From the NCBI GenBank assembly GCA_963965975.1, contig OZ014412.1, positions 9,839,849 through 9,903,848 on the forward strand: DNA of 64,000 nucleotides, written 5' to 3'. This document shows positions 46,501 through 54,500 of this stretch, in pieces. Each line of letters begins with the position of its first letter. Position 1 is the stretch's first letter. The notes below the pieces were generated by a model, which did not search any database, was not told the origin of the DNA, and saw only the letters and a program-made list of their open reading frames with translations. The translations under genes were made by a program, and so were the position numbers. This DNA comes from Xestospongia bergquistia (Eukaryota > Porifera > Demospongiae > Haplosclerida > Petrosiidae).

Positions 46501-49222
46501 ATTATAGATTAGAACCACGTCAATATAGCTATATTTGTAATATGCCAATCAAAGGAATAGTTGCTTTGTCAGATAAATTTCGTGAATGGATAGAGATCGG
46601 TTTTTATGACTTCTGCCACCTTTATCATACCATGAAAATTCCACTTGATAATAAAGATGTCAAAGAATTAATTAGAAAACAAGGTAATTAATTATTAACT
46701 TACAATTATTATTAGATGCTACACAAAAGAAGTACAGATATTTCATTTATACCAATATAGTGAGTAATAATTAACATAACAAAATATATTGTGGACAAAT
46801 GTACTACTAAACTGTTGTCTTTGTACTTAACATTATTTGGTTATAAATAACAGTGATGGTTGGCTACCAAATTAGTTCAAATATTGTTCTATTTTTTAGA
46901 GGATGACAAAGTACTCAAAAGTTGTATTTATCTCTTGTTTAATTATGAACAGATGTTGTCACTTGAAACTAAAAGTGATGAAAAGGTAATCCATTTAAAG
47001 TTATTATTATTATTGATACTTACCTTTGATAACTTTGATTAAGTAGTTTGACATTCACAAATTCAAGCATAATGAATTGTTATATTAATTTAATTTTTAA
47101 AATTTTGTCATAGTATGTACAAATATTAATCAATACACTTTATAGACAATGAATTTTTTTCTTTTTGTTAAAGATGATCAAGTTGATTAATGAAGAAAAG
47201 ATTGATTCCAAAGACAAGTTTACACTTCAAGTTCTTAATTTACCTATTCAATGTTATGTTGATCTTCAAATTGAACTCAGAAAGTTAGTAATGACATGAA
47301 TAATGCTATCATTAGATGCCATAATTGGCATATTTGAATTATCCAAGCATTGATATCTTGTAGTTTATTAGGCAATCTCACTATAAATTTAATACTAATA
47401 TTAGTTGTTTATGGACTATTTCACAGTTTTACAGACTGTTTTGTTTTTGTTTTTATTTTTGATGTTGATGTTGTTCACTTAGAGTAGCTAGAATATTCCA
47501 AGTTAGTTTTATCACATGTTAACTAATGAACAGCTAAGCAAAGCTTTAATAAAAACTAAATGACTTACAACAAGGCTGAAGTATTAAGTAATTATAATTT
47601 GAATTATCATCAACGTCAAATCTAGTTTCACTTAAATATAGATATGTCTTAGAAAATTGCTGAACTAAATATGTGCCAAATCTGAGTGACTTAAAATTTC
47701 TAGCTTTTGTACTTGCAATTAAAAAAAACATACTTATAATCTATACATTCTAATTATATTGAATTATTGAAATTGATATAGTTGACAAATAAATGTCTCT
47801 TATCTCTCTATATATAGGAGATTAATGGAACTGTCAACACAACAAGAAAAAAAACAGTATAATGAAAGTGCTACACAGAGAATGGATGATATTGATATGA
47901 GGTATACCCATTCATTATTAAAACATATTATGCCATTATTATGATAATAGTGAACTACCATCTGATAGTGATGTACCTAGTACAGATATGAATAAGATAG
48001 ATGATGTCAATGATGTAGAAGAAAATGATGGGATGCATACTACTTGTATTGTGCCCAGCAATGATCCACCTCTAGAAGAAACACAAGGTATTTAAAATTT
48101 TAGGAGAGGTTTAATATCATTCCACATTTAAACTTGCTGGCCCATTTTAAAGCTACCAGGCTTAACTTCAGCTTCCCTAGACCACTTCATAAACTATATA
48201 ATCTGCTTTATCTCAAAAGGATAAAATTTGAGGAGAGCTCAACTTTTGCTTTTACTATAATTAAATTAAACATCCTATTTATTATGAATGATGATTTTTA
48301 AAGCTTTTAGTTTAAACTATACTAGTGGATATCATTTTAAAATACTATTTTCTTTCTAAATCATATAAATATGTGTAATTTAGATACAAGTTAAATTAGT
48401 TAGTTCCGTTTTTAATATTACAATTGACCACATCCATATCAAATTGATGTTTCTACATTATGTATTATTCCCTGAATTAAAAAATTTATCCCAGATGACA
48501 GTTTGGCAGAAGTGGCTTCCAAACAATCTTATGAAGATGTTGCAGAATTCCTTGAAAAGATTGGATTAAAGAACAGTGCTGATATAGTCAGAGAAAATAA
48601 CTTTACAGGCGACATTATCTATCTTGCTATGAATGAAGATAGCTCTTTGGAAGACTTGGGTATAACAACAGCAATTGAGAGACTGCGATTTCGTGTTCTT
48701 TTCAAAAGAGAATTATCAGGAACCATTTCAATGGCTGCCAATAAATTTTCACCAAAGACACTAGCAGACATTTGTCGTAGTGTTCAAAAACTGGAGACCT
48801 ATGCTCAGGTAACATTTTTGTTATTTTTGTTATGTTAATTCATGTATGTATTGACTACACATCTGAAAGTAAGTTCGTAGTATATTCTGAATATATTGTA
48901 GAGATAAGGTGGTAACTACAGTAGGGATGGATTTGTATATGTACACTGAATGTTAATAATAATAGTGTAACTCATGAAGTAACTAGAGGTTGTGTACATC
49001 ATCAAAACATTAGTGCAATTATCATGCGTTGTCAGAGTGAAAGCAGATTTATATTATTTATTTTTATTTTGGATTTAGCTGTTTGAAGACAAAGAGATTG
49101 ATGGAGAAATGCTTTTACAAGCTGATCAAAGTGTTTTTGATGAGCTAGGTATTAATTCCCTTCGCAAGATTGCATTGTTGAATAAGTGTAAAGAAATAGG
49201 CCTTAAAAAGTCAACTCTTTAA
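14961..49222 (+). CDS. Copy B: giant RNF213/mysterin-like AAA+ protein with C-terminal SAM domains
   Basis: About 70 exons with GT-AG introns, mostly 40-100 bp, add up to roughly 5,300 codons by my count, close to vertebrate RNF213 (about 5,200 aa). Order: N-terminal arm, AAA2 with GLPGSGKTH, AAA3 with GETGVGKS and VFLDEINT, AAA4 with GPPGSSKT and VVLMDEAGLAED, C-terminal shell, two SAM domains, stop at 49220-49222. First usable Met is 14992 (MAFWKRPSSS) in the exon 14961-15070; the upstream Death exons are broken. RNF213 is a cytosolic ATPase and ubiquitin ligase acting in lipid-droplet biology and defence against intracellular microbes. I find no C3HC4 RING or RZ finger in this copy, so ligase activity is doubtful. 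Neighbours are two paralogues in the same orientation. Exon joins are read by eye and individual splice sites may be off by a few bases. Confidence 0.85.
16111..16340. repeat. 72 bp direct repeat with inverted third copy (MITE-like)
   Basis: Unit 16111-16182 is repeated exactly at 16183-16254, and 16270-16340 is an inverted, diverged copy, so the second unit and the inverted one can fold into a hairpin around 16255-16270. It lies in the intron before the exon at 16977. Confidence 0.8.
16341..16976 (+). other. Copy B intron, remainder
   Basis: Non-coding AT-rich sequence before the exon that starts near 16977. No gene-like frame seen. Confidence 0.5.
20460..23420. repeat. Three diverged ~1 kb tandem repeat units in the giant intron
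   Basis: Units at about 20460-21420, 21590-22400 and 22640-23420 share ordered landmarks: a block GGCA/GGCT...TATGTAG.GATGGCC..GATT (20515, 21597, 22640), an AATTCGAAAAGAACTAT-type block (20765, 21820) and a block TCATCACAATATGTAAGAAC (21239, 22245; TCATCACAGTATGTAAAAAC at 23117) followed by CAACATGCT. Similarity is clear but interrupted by gaps. No coding capacity seen. Confidence 0.7.
22547..22579. repeat. (TA)n microsatellite
   Basis: About 33 bp of near-perfect alternating TA inside the second intronic repeat unit. Confidence 0.9.
23911..24390 (-). mobile_element. Short DNA transposon with TIRs and a TA duplication
   Basis: The left end CTGTAAAACTACTAATGTTG (23911) is mirrored at the right end, where the reverse complement reads CTGTAAAATTACTAATATTA, ending at 24390. 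TA flanks both ends. Total about 480 bp. It carries the helix-turn-helix ORF at 23935-24243 but no DDE catalytic region, so it is a deletion derivative mobilised in trans. Confidence 0.75.
23935..24243 (-). CDS. Helix-turn-helix fragment of a transposon protein
   Basis: 102 codons from Met 24243. Acidic N-terminus, a basic stretch (KVKQVRRKRGSYQNY), then ETRIKIAEYSCECGAADKF and TKSTVRNM, which fit a helix-turn-helix DNA-binding domain of the type used by transposases to bind their ends. The last residues read into the terminal inverted repeat. It lacks a catalytic domain. Probably a remnant or a DNA-binding-only product; host function is not indicated. Confidence 0.5.
   Translation of the reverse strand: MSFIRWLRGSSSSELEENEDGAMAATTREVEKVKQVRRKRGSYQNYDDETRIKIAEYSCECGAADKFTKELGFLVTKSTVRNMTMLNLIAANVVMKQKCLKK
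24549..28136 (+). CDS. Copy B exons: pre-AAA helical region to first P-loop half
   Basis: Exons at about 24549-25148, 25210-26391, 26572-26700, 26757-26880, 26942-27078, 27131-27339, 27401-27789, 27846-27986 and 28033-28136. The large exon 25210-26391 includes FNLFSLLQHGCPLFGFAQE and ends IRIWFNRIS; exon 27401-27789 contains RLIYWSFDKRFPLFCQLFRC. The last exon ends VVYGLPG, the first part of the AAA2 Walker A. All have near-identical counterparts in copy C. Helical, no enzyme motif. In RNF213 this position corresponds to the region leading into the AAA core. Confidence 0.8.
28366..31075 (+). CDS. Copy B exons: AAA2 module
   Basis: Exons at about 28366-28548, 28592-28777, 29724-29943, 30212-30349, 30505-30715 and 30949-31070. 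The first completes the P-loop (GSGKTHYIKNCLD after an intron inside Walker A). The second has KVFYQLVDDVNWFFFDYFIL in the Walker B position, but the classical DE pair is not obvious. Later exons include MKDIPPSECQRILYET and FNSSGSTFRFLCTHPE. In vertebrate RNF213, AAA2 is a degenerate unit thought to hold nucleotide structurally; the weak Walker B here agrees with that. Confidence 0.75.
28860..29700. repeat. Copy B intron with an inverted copy of the giant-intron repeat
   Basis: Around 29440-29530 the reverse complement (GGCATGCAATAGCAGTGCC..., GGATGGCATGGATTG) matches landmarks of the repeat family at 20515, 21597 and 22640. The rest is AT-rich non-coding sequence. The equivalent intron of copy C (about 61910-62170) lacks it. 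Confidence 0.55.
31123..32293 (+). CDS. Copy B exons: AAA3 module
   Basis: Exons at about 31123-31409, 31460-31765, 31814-31890, 32000-32133 and 32213-32293. GETGVGKS (31306-31329) is a canonical Walker A. VFLDEINT at 32213-32236 is a full Walker B with the catalytic Glu. In RNF213 AAA3 is one of the two hydrolysing units. All residues needed to bind and hydrolyse ATP are present. Confidence 0.85.
32294..33140 (+). other. Copy B intron (~850 bp)
   Basis: Between the AAA3 Walker B exon and the sensor exon. AT-rich; no gene or clear repeat seen. Confidence 0.5.
33141..36990 (+). CDS. Copy B exons: AAA3 sensor, AAA4 module and following domain
   Basis: The large exon at about 33141-34182 starts with the sensor-1 type IVAACNPHRG, then the linker CRAVFVALALVYYFRLNE, Walker A GPPGSSKT (33874-33897) and Walker B VVLMDEAGLAED near 34098. 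Further exons at about 34375-34756, 34842-35080, 35529-35891, 36017-36252 and 36600-36988 include FIHFFTYL and SSELPKVEKPFLNRFEKYAL, the latter a sensor-like and arginine-rich region highly characteristic of RNF213 proteins. AAA4 is the second hydrolysing unit in RNF213, and the motifs are intact here. This is the block retained, in broken form, as copy A. Confidence 0.87.
35081..35528 (+). other. Copy B intron
   Basis: Non-coding, AT-rich; no feature identified. Confidence 0.45.
36253..36599 (+). other. Copy B intron
   Basis: Non-coding, AT-rich; no feature identified. Confidence 0.45.
37045..37442. mobile_element. TIR element (398 bp) with 6 bp target duplication
   Basis: Ends CAGAGCTATAAAT (37045) and, inverted, ATTTATAGCTCTG (ending 37442). 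AAATAT flanks both sides (37039-37044 and 37443-37448). The interior is GC-richer than its surroundings (GGCCGCGCGAAGAG near 37100). No ORF. Sits in the intron between exons ending 36988 and starting about 37532. A MITE; the superfamily is not assigned. Confidence 0.8.
37532..38837 (+). CDS. Copy B large exon after the AAA core
   Basis: About 435 codons in one exon, starting TSLPHFKIKKYLCYTRTSY and ending EIFIELIH before a GT. It includes VLVADMNELNKDCISHVRI and NMFYTHCYPSIFLNGWQHI, which align with copy A 2124-2650, and IHDCWYQLLFGFDNRI. This belongs to the post-AAA domain of RNF213 proteins. No zinc-binding Cys/His cluster is visible. Copy A diverges from it abruptly after the LLKQK-like residues, where the coiled coil begins. 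Confidence 0.82.
39001..43412 (+). CDS. Copy B exons: C-terminal shell, first half
   Basis: Exons at about 39001-39170, 39326-39600, 39652-39843, 39923-40290, 40342-40452, 40521-40625, 40726-40842, 40889-40991, 41424-41541, 41606-41771, 41955-42078, 42213-42369, 42464-42602, 42812-43139 and 43190-43418. It is helical and includes KEHTVWDAYFHDALSKQML and HLVY-type repeats, with WLHS-like segments typical of the RNF213 E3 shell. In vertebrate RNF213 the RING lies in this part of the chain; I searched these exons for a C3HC4 pattern and saw none. Several short exons (34-40 codons) carry the highest risk of boundary error. Confidence 0.72.
43509..47285 (+). CDS. Copy B exons: C-terminal shell, second half
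   Basis: The first exon is taken as 43509-43558 because the acceptor TTTATATAG gives SQKKFENLGNTLSVHMR in phase; starting at the earlier AG would hit a stop. It continues with ELSNTVPHLNIHCKK (43620-43960), a hallmark segment of the RNF213 C-terminus together with ALIEFY-like PVLIEFYNWIHIHLA. Further exons are at about 44014-44145, 44197-44342, 44470-44592, 44641-44780, 44849-44918, 44991-45111, 45719-45860, 46507-46684, 46899-46985 and 47174-47285. No RZ zinc finger seen. Confidence 0.75.
45112..45718 (+). other. Copy B intron with a ~158 bp internal tandem duplication
   Basis: 45481-45562 and 45636-45720 are similar in order (ATAGTTACTTG/ATAGTTACCTT, GTTGTGGCT, ATTATC..CATTACT.TAG). The second copy supplies the acceptor used; the first ends in an unused ACTGTAG. 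Confidence 0.6.
45861..46506 (+). other. Copy B intron (~650 bp)
   Basis: AT-rich, no gene or repeat identified. Confidence 0.45.
47286..47818 (+). other. Copy B intron (~530 bp)
   Basis: AT-rich, no gene or repeat identified. Confidence 0.45.
47819..49222 (+). CDS. Copy B exons: acidic linker and two SAM domains
   Basis: Exons at about 47819-47901, 47950-48087, 48495-48809 and 49078-49222. A short charged linker (RMDDIDM, PSTDMNKIDDVNDVEEND) leads into SAM 1 (SYEDVAEFLEKIGLKNSADI ... SSLEDLGITTAIERLRF) and SAM 2 (FSPKTLADICRSVQKLETYA, then after an intron LFEDKEIDGEMLLQAD ... VFDELGINSLRKIALL). SAM domains form oligomers or bind other SAM proteins. Vertebrate RNF213 does not end this way, so this is a lineage addition. 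Stop TAA at 49220-49222; an ATTAAA at 49268-49273 could be the polyadenylation signal. Confidence 0.83.
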
Positions 49223-49267
49223 TATGTTAATTACAATAATTACATTTTTGTACATGACTGGCTACCA

Positions 49268-49273
49268 ATTAAA
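49268..49273 (+). terminator. Possible polyadenylation signal ATTAAA of copy B
   Basis: 46 bp after the stop codon. A common variant signal, but ATTAAA occurs often in such AT-rich DNA. Confidence 0.35.
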
Positions 49274-50376
49274 CATGCTTGATTATAATGCTGAGTTTAT
49301 ATATTTTTTGGTTAAATATTTTATGTAGTCATAACTTGTTTTGATAATTATTACTTATTATTATATTAATTAGAAGTTTGGTATGGGAAAGGTATCTATA
49401 GTGATGACACATTGGTCAGGCCACAAGTGATCAGGTATACATTGATAGCATGATCTTGCAGTAGCTCAAACTTGTACTGATAATACTATGATATCAAGCT
49501 AGTTTCAATTATACTAAAGTTGATCAATGTGTATATGGTGACTCTAGTTACTGTCAACTTTCAAGACAATAAAAAATTCTCTAGTACCATCTTATTGTTA
49601 AATTGAACACTAGCTCATGCTCACAATTGTGTATGAGTTACATAATCCACAGTATAAATACTGAAGAAAACTTCAAGAAATGTATTATTAGTACTAGTTT
49701 TTAGTAAAAGTCCTGTACATGTTATTCACCAAATCTCAAAACATGCTAAAATTGGTAGGTATTAATTTACTGTGATGTCTAGAACTTTTTCCAGTTGTTG
49801 TAGGAGAAGGAGGTTGATAGAGAATCGTTTTTATCAGCAAAACTCGAAGACTCGAAAACTATAAACATTGATTTTTCAAGAATGAGAGTCACACAAGGCA
49901 GACCCAACCCCTATGATTGAAGGTGCTACGGGACTTTCCCGTCCGTCCACAGGGTTGGGTCTGGTTTACGTAAGGATGTAGGAAGTTACACTTCTTGCGT
50001 ATGACAGAAAAATATGACTTCCTGTCAAAGATATTATGGCGCTACCTATTTTATATGGAGCAACATATACACATGTCGAAGTAATGAAATTAAGGTAAAG
50101 CTAATTTTAATATTTGGTCAAGTAGTTTTGGCTACTTGATGAATATCAGTTCATCACATGACCAAGAGGTCAGGTAAGTATTGGCAATTCATAAATTAAC
50201 TGTAAATTTTAAGATCTTGTCAACCTATATGTTATGCTTTTATGATTTAAGATGTGATAATAACAATAGTGTATCTTTTTATAGACACATTGTTAATGTG
50301 CTAGTCTGTATAGCTATAAGGAACGTAATACAAATTACAAATCAAATTTTCACGGGGGATTTAATTTAGTCCATTA
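49274..50376. other. Intergenic space between copies B and C
   Basis: About 1.1 kb. Contains the double stem-loop and, at 50283-50376, sequence shared with the region before copy B. No gene seen. Confidence 0.55.
49899..49963. repeat. GC-rich double stem-loop between copies B and C
   Basis: Perfect 12 bp outer arms CAGACCCAACCC (49899-49910) and GGGTTGGGTCTG (49952-49963) enclose a perfect inner hairpin ACGGGA-CTT-TCCCGT (49928-49942). It stands out from the AT-rich surroundings, about 410 bp upstream of the copy C start. Could be a structured RNA, a regulatory site or a transposon fragment. Confidence 0.6.
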
Positions 50377-51511
50377 ATGGCAAATTCTATTGACAAGTCA
50401 GGTATGTCAGTACTACCAGTGGAATTCATTTTTCTTTATCGTCAGTTTTGCAGGCATTTCTTAAATTGAAGTCAATTCAGGAGCATGAATTATCTATTAC
50501 CTGTAGTGACGCTTTCTTTCTGGTGTTACATAGTCGTATAACTCACTTTGACAGGGTAGCAATGTATTTAGCATTAACTGAAACTGAAATAGAGCATATC
50601 CGTCGAGACAAAGATAATGAAAAGAGCAGAATCATGGCTGTTTTGTGGGAGTGGAGAAGAAAGAATGGTGGTAATGCATCATATCTGGTTTTAGTTAGAA
50701 CATTTTTACATATGGATGATCGAGTGACAGCTGAATTTATCACTGGATATGTTAGAGAGCATTACCTTAATGTTACAACTGTGCATCCAAGAAAACATCC
50801 ACTGTTTACTCCTGAGAGAGCTCCAGGAAAATATGGTAACTGGAGAAAGCTTAATGAAAATGAAAGAGAGCAAGTAATAAATGATCTACAGGAAGAAGAA
50901 AAGGAAATCCGGAAAAAATTTCTCTTCCTATTTCTCAAAATATTAGAATTGTTTGAAAAAAGGCAAATTGATGTTTTAAAAATGAAGATTTTCGTGCAGA
51001 GCCTTTTCTATGGAAGTATTTGTGTAGAGCTTGATGCTGCTGATAATTTATCTAAAGTTTTTTACTTATTAAACATTGTTCATGGTTTAATTTTGAGTTA
51101 TTTGAAGAAGTTGTTCAATATTTTGGTGATGACTCAGAAAAAAGCTTAATGAGCTCTTATATTGAAGATACTCTTAAGCCTTTCCTTGAACGATCCATCT
51201 TCGAAATACCTCCAGAGTCTTTTTCTTCATGTCCAGATGAATCTACAGTCGAACTAATTCGATTTAAATTGCCAGATGATCTGACACCTTCAGGAAGTGA
51301 TGTCAAGAGATTCCAAAGCAATTTAGCTAAACGAATAGGACTAAAATCTTCTGTTTTCCAATTTAGAAGCTACTATAATGGGTGCATTGAATTAGAGTTT
51401 GCAGTGGACAAAATTATTCCTAAAAGTAATTTACAAGAGCTATATAATTGTGTTCGACTAGACTCTGAAAAAGAGGTCTTTTATTTGACATTAGATACCA
51501 ATACCATTGTG
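50377..51511 (+). CDS. Copy C exons: first exon and Death domain
   Basis: Exon 1 is 50377-50409 and exon 2 is 50454-51511. The Death domain (about 50535-50755) shows the six-helix pattern, including VAMYLALTETEIEHIRRD, RIMAVLWEWRRKNGGNAS with the conserved core Trp and the LVRTFLHMDDRVTAEFI helix. A linker (APGKYGNWRKLNE) and helical region follow; near 51085-51100 the frame shifts relative to the next open block (51101-51511, including SSYIEDTLKPFLERSIF and LDSEKEVFYLTLDTNTIV). The same place is also irregular in copy B. It could be a real frameshift, an assembly error or a small unrecognised intron. Death domains recruit other Death domain proteins in immune and cell-death signalling. Confidence 0.7.
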
Positions 51512-54500
51512 TAAGTTATTGTAGCTACTTTAAGTATATTTTTGTGCTGTCTGGTTTAGAGAGTATGCATATAAGTTTTGAAGCAGAATTAATTCCCTTA
51601 ATTAACTCTTGATTTTATTTATATTACAATAGCCCTACTCATTCTACTCGCCGAAGTTTTTTGAGTCGAATGGCTTTTTGGAAGCACTCAAGTCTTTCTA
51701 AGCAAGAAGCGAGTCCAGTTGAAGTTATTCCAAGACATGCTAAAATTGGTATGACTCTTATATCATTAAATGTTTGAATTCTTTTCTAACAGAGCTAAAG
51801 CTGAGATCTAAGGCTGAAGATGTGCTGATTATTTATGGGAATGCCAGTCTTCCACAGCATCCACCACTCATTCCATGGTGTTGTTTAAAATTTAAAGATG
51901 AAACTCCACCACCAAAGGATTATCATATGGTGTATCACAAGTTGAGTGTGTCAAGAGGTCAAACTATTGAATCTGTTGAATCTGTTATTCAGAAATATTC
52001 CAAACAAGTTAATCTGAAAGCTCTTTTGATTACAGCTGATATTGAGCAAAAGAAGTTGAATATGTTGAAAACTACATGTTCATTTACAGTAGTCATTATT
52101 CCTAAAATGTACAAACATGATATAAGTGAATATTTACAAAGTGCAGATGAATCCTTAGAGGCAACAATAGCTCCATTGTATAGTGAAAGAAGAGATGGTG
52201 GGACTACTGGTACAGGTATGTTTAATATAGTGATAATGAGTTCTTGCTATTAATGGATGTTTTTTGTGATGAAAACTATGGTTTTTTGATCATCTGAGAG
52301 ATGAAGCTGTCCTTCCCTCTCACACATTCAAAAATTAATTAAGAGCTGTATGCAGTAGATTATGTTTTGTAGAGATAGAAATTTATTAATCCCAATTAAT
52401 TAATTGTTCTCCATATAAATCATGTGTGTCTATAATAGAGCCTGAAACATAGACCAGTAATTCATATAGTGTTTTAAAAATTGAGAAACAAGTAATAACC
52501 ATGTCATTGTTATTGCAACAAACAATAATGATTCATGAGAAAGAAACCATTTGTATTATATATGTCAACCTCATTCCTTTCTTGTAATTGTAGGGATTCT
52601 AGCACACAATTCTTATTTACTGTGTGTGATTTGATCCATGCATGGTCCTTACATTAAGCATGGAAGGCATAATTTAACTATGCTACGAAAGCAATTGATG
52701 TTTGGTTAAATCTCTTTTCTGGATTTCTAAAATTATTTCTTATGAACTTATATGTATGTGATAGTTTATATTATTACTATAACTGGACCATTAAATTTAA
52801 GAGAACTTATAACAGCAAAATTTCTTTCAATTATTTAGTTCTGGATGCATTCCTTCCAAAGGCACCAACTGAAGTTACTGCTTTCATAACAAGAATGTGC
52901 AGTATTATTCAAGAGAAAAAATGTATTTCTTTAGCTTATGAACCTGATAAAAAGAAGAGATGTCTACAATGGGTCTTGGAAGCCATTGATTTTACTCAAA
53001 ATGTGGTTAGCAATAGATTCTATGATTTTATAATATGAAGTATGTACTGATTCATTGATATTGTAGAGATGATTATCTAAATTTAATTGTTATTATAATA
53101 CATTTGCCACAAGTTTCAGTATTTTGATAAGTATTGTTGTGAAGATGTGTTAGAGATTTAATCAATCATTTGTAAGTTAGGCTGGGATGGCCTATACCAA
53201 CCATTTAAATCAATTAGACAAAAAGAACAAACAAGGTAGCTGCAATGGCAATCATCCTTATTATATAATAGTACACATGTAAATGACAATTAACAATATA
53301 ATACCCATACCTACAAACCAATGTATTATGTACTACATTATATATGCATTGGTTTGTAACTATGGTTATCATACTATAAATACTATTGTACCCTATTTAT
53401 GTTCCTTTTGTCAGATTGATTATAAACCATTACTATATCACATTTAATCTTTAAGAAAACCTTTTATGTACTTATAAAAAGAAGATGTAAAAAGGCAAAG
53501 TCATTACCTGAGTCTCTATCATCTATACATGTATTGGTTCTGCTCACTTGTGCATGGTTACATTGATAAGGCTCCTAGTAAAAGTTATAGTTATTTTCTC
53601 TGAATGATACTGTCTAACAAAGTCTTCTTGGATGTTTAGCTCCTGAGGGAGACTGCACACACAGTCTAAACTGCTGTTTGATTTTAAAAACAAATGTTAT
53701 GTCTGTTTTTACATCTTTGTAGTATCATGGTCCCTGTGAGCTATACCTGTCATTATATTTAATTACATGTCAGTTTCATAGTACTTCCTCCTTCTAGTCT
53801 TTTCTTATTATGTACTTCTGGTCTATAGTTATTGTTATAATATTACCTTTGCTGCATATAACAATGTAGAATATGTCAATGTGAAATGTGACAATACTGT
53901 CATATTTTAAAATCAGTATTTAAAAATTACTGATTTTTTATTGCAGGCAGAAAATGAAATGTACACAGGTTGGCGGAATGATATGCAAGAAATTATGGAA
54001 TTGCTACTGCAAGATGCTTACTTTGACACAATGTTTATTCAAGATTTCCCAGTCTATTTCAATCTTGCTTACTCTGTATACAAGTAATCTTGTTTTGGTG
54101 CTGATACTTTTAATTTCTTGACAATGCCTTTTGTAGGCATTCATCACAGTACACAGTTCCTAAGAACTTAAATATGTTTATTAAAATTTGTGTGACACAA
54201 ATTTCAAGATATCCAATTCCAACAATAGTGGAGAAATTATCCATTTTTATTGAATCGTAAGTAACCTTTTTTGTTTTTTTCGTCTTAATTGTTCTTGCAT
54301 GTCTATCAAAGGTAATGAAAAGCATACCACTGACTAAATATTTATTTTTCTTTCCCGTGAGTACCATAACGAATACAATTTTCAATTGAATCTATGCTTT
54401 GAGTATATTGCTACTCTCACATTAATGTCATTAACATTGGGCCATAAAGATGTTTTTATTGCCTGGCACACTTTTATTTTGATCAGTTTAGCATATCGTT

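Noticed and set aside
49735..49760. CATGCTAAAATTGGTA resembling the exon end at 15055-15072 and 51735-51750
   Set aside because: Only about 16 bases match and no coding context surrounds it; possibly a small fragment, not enough to call.
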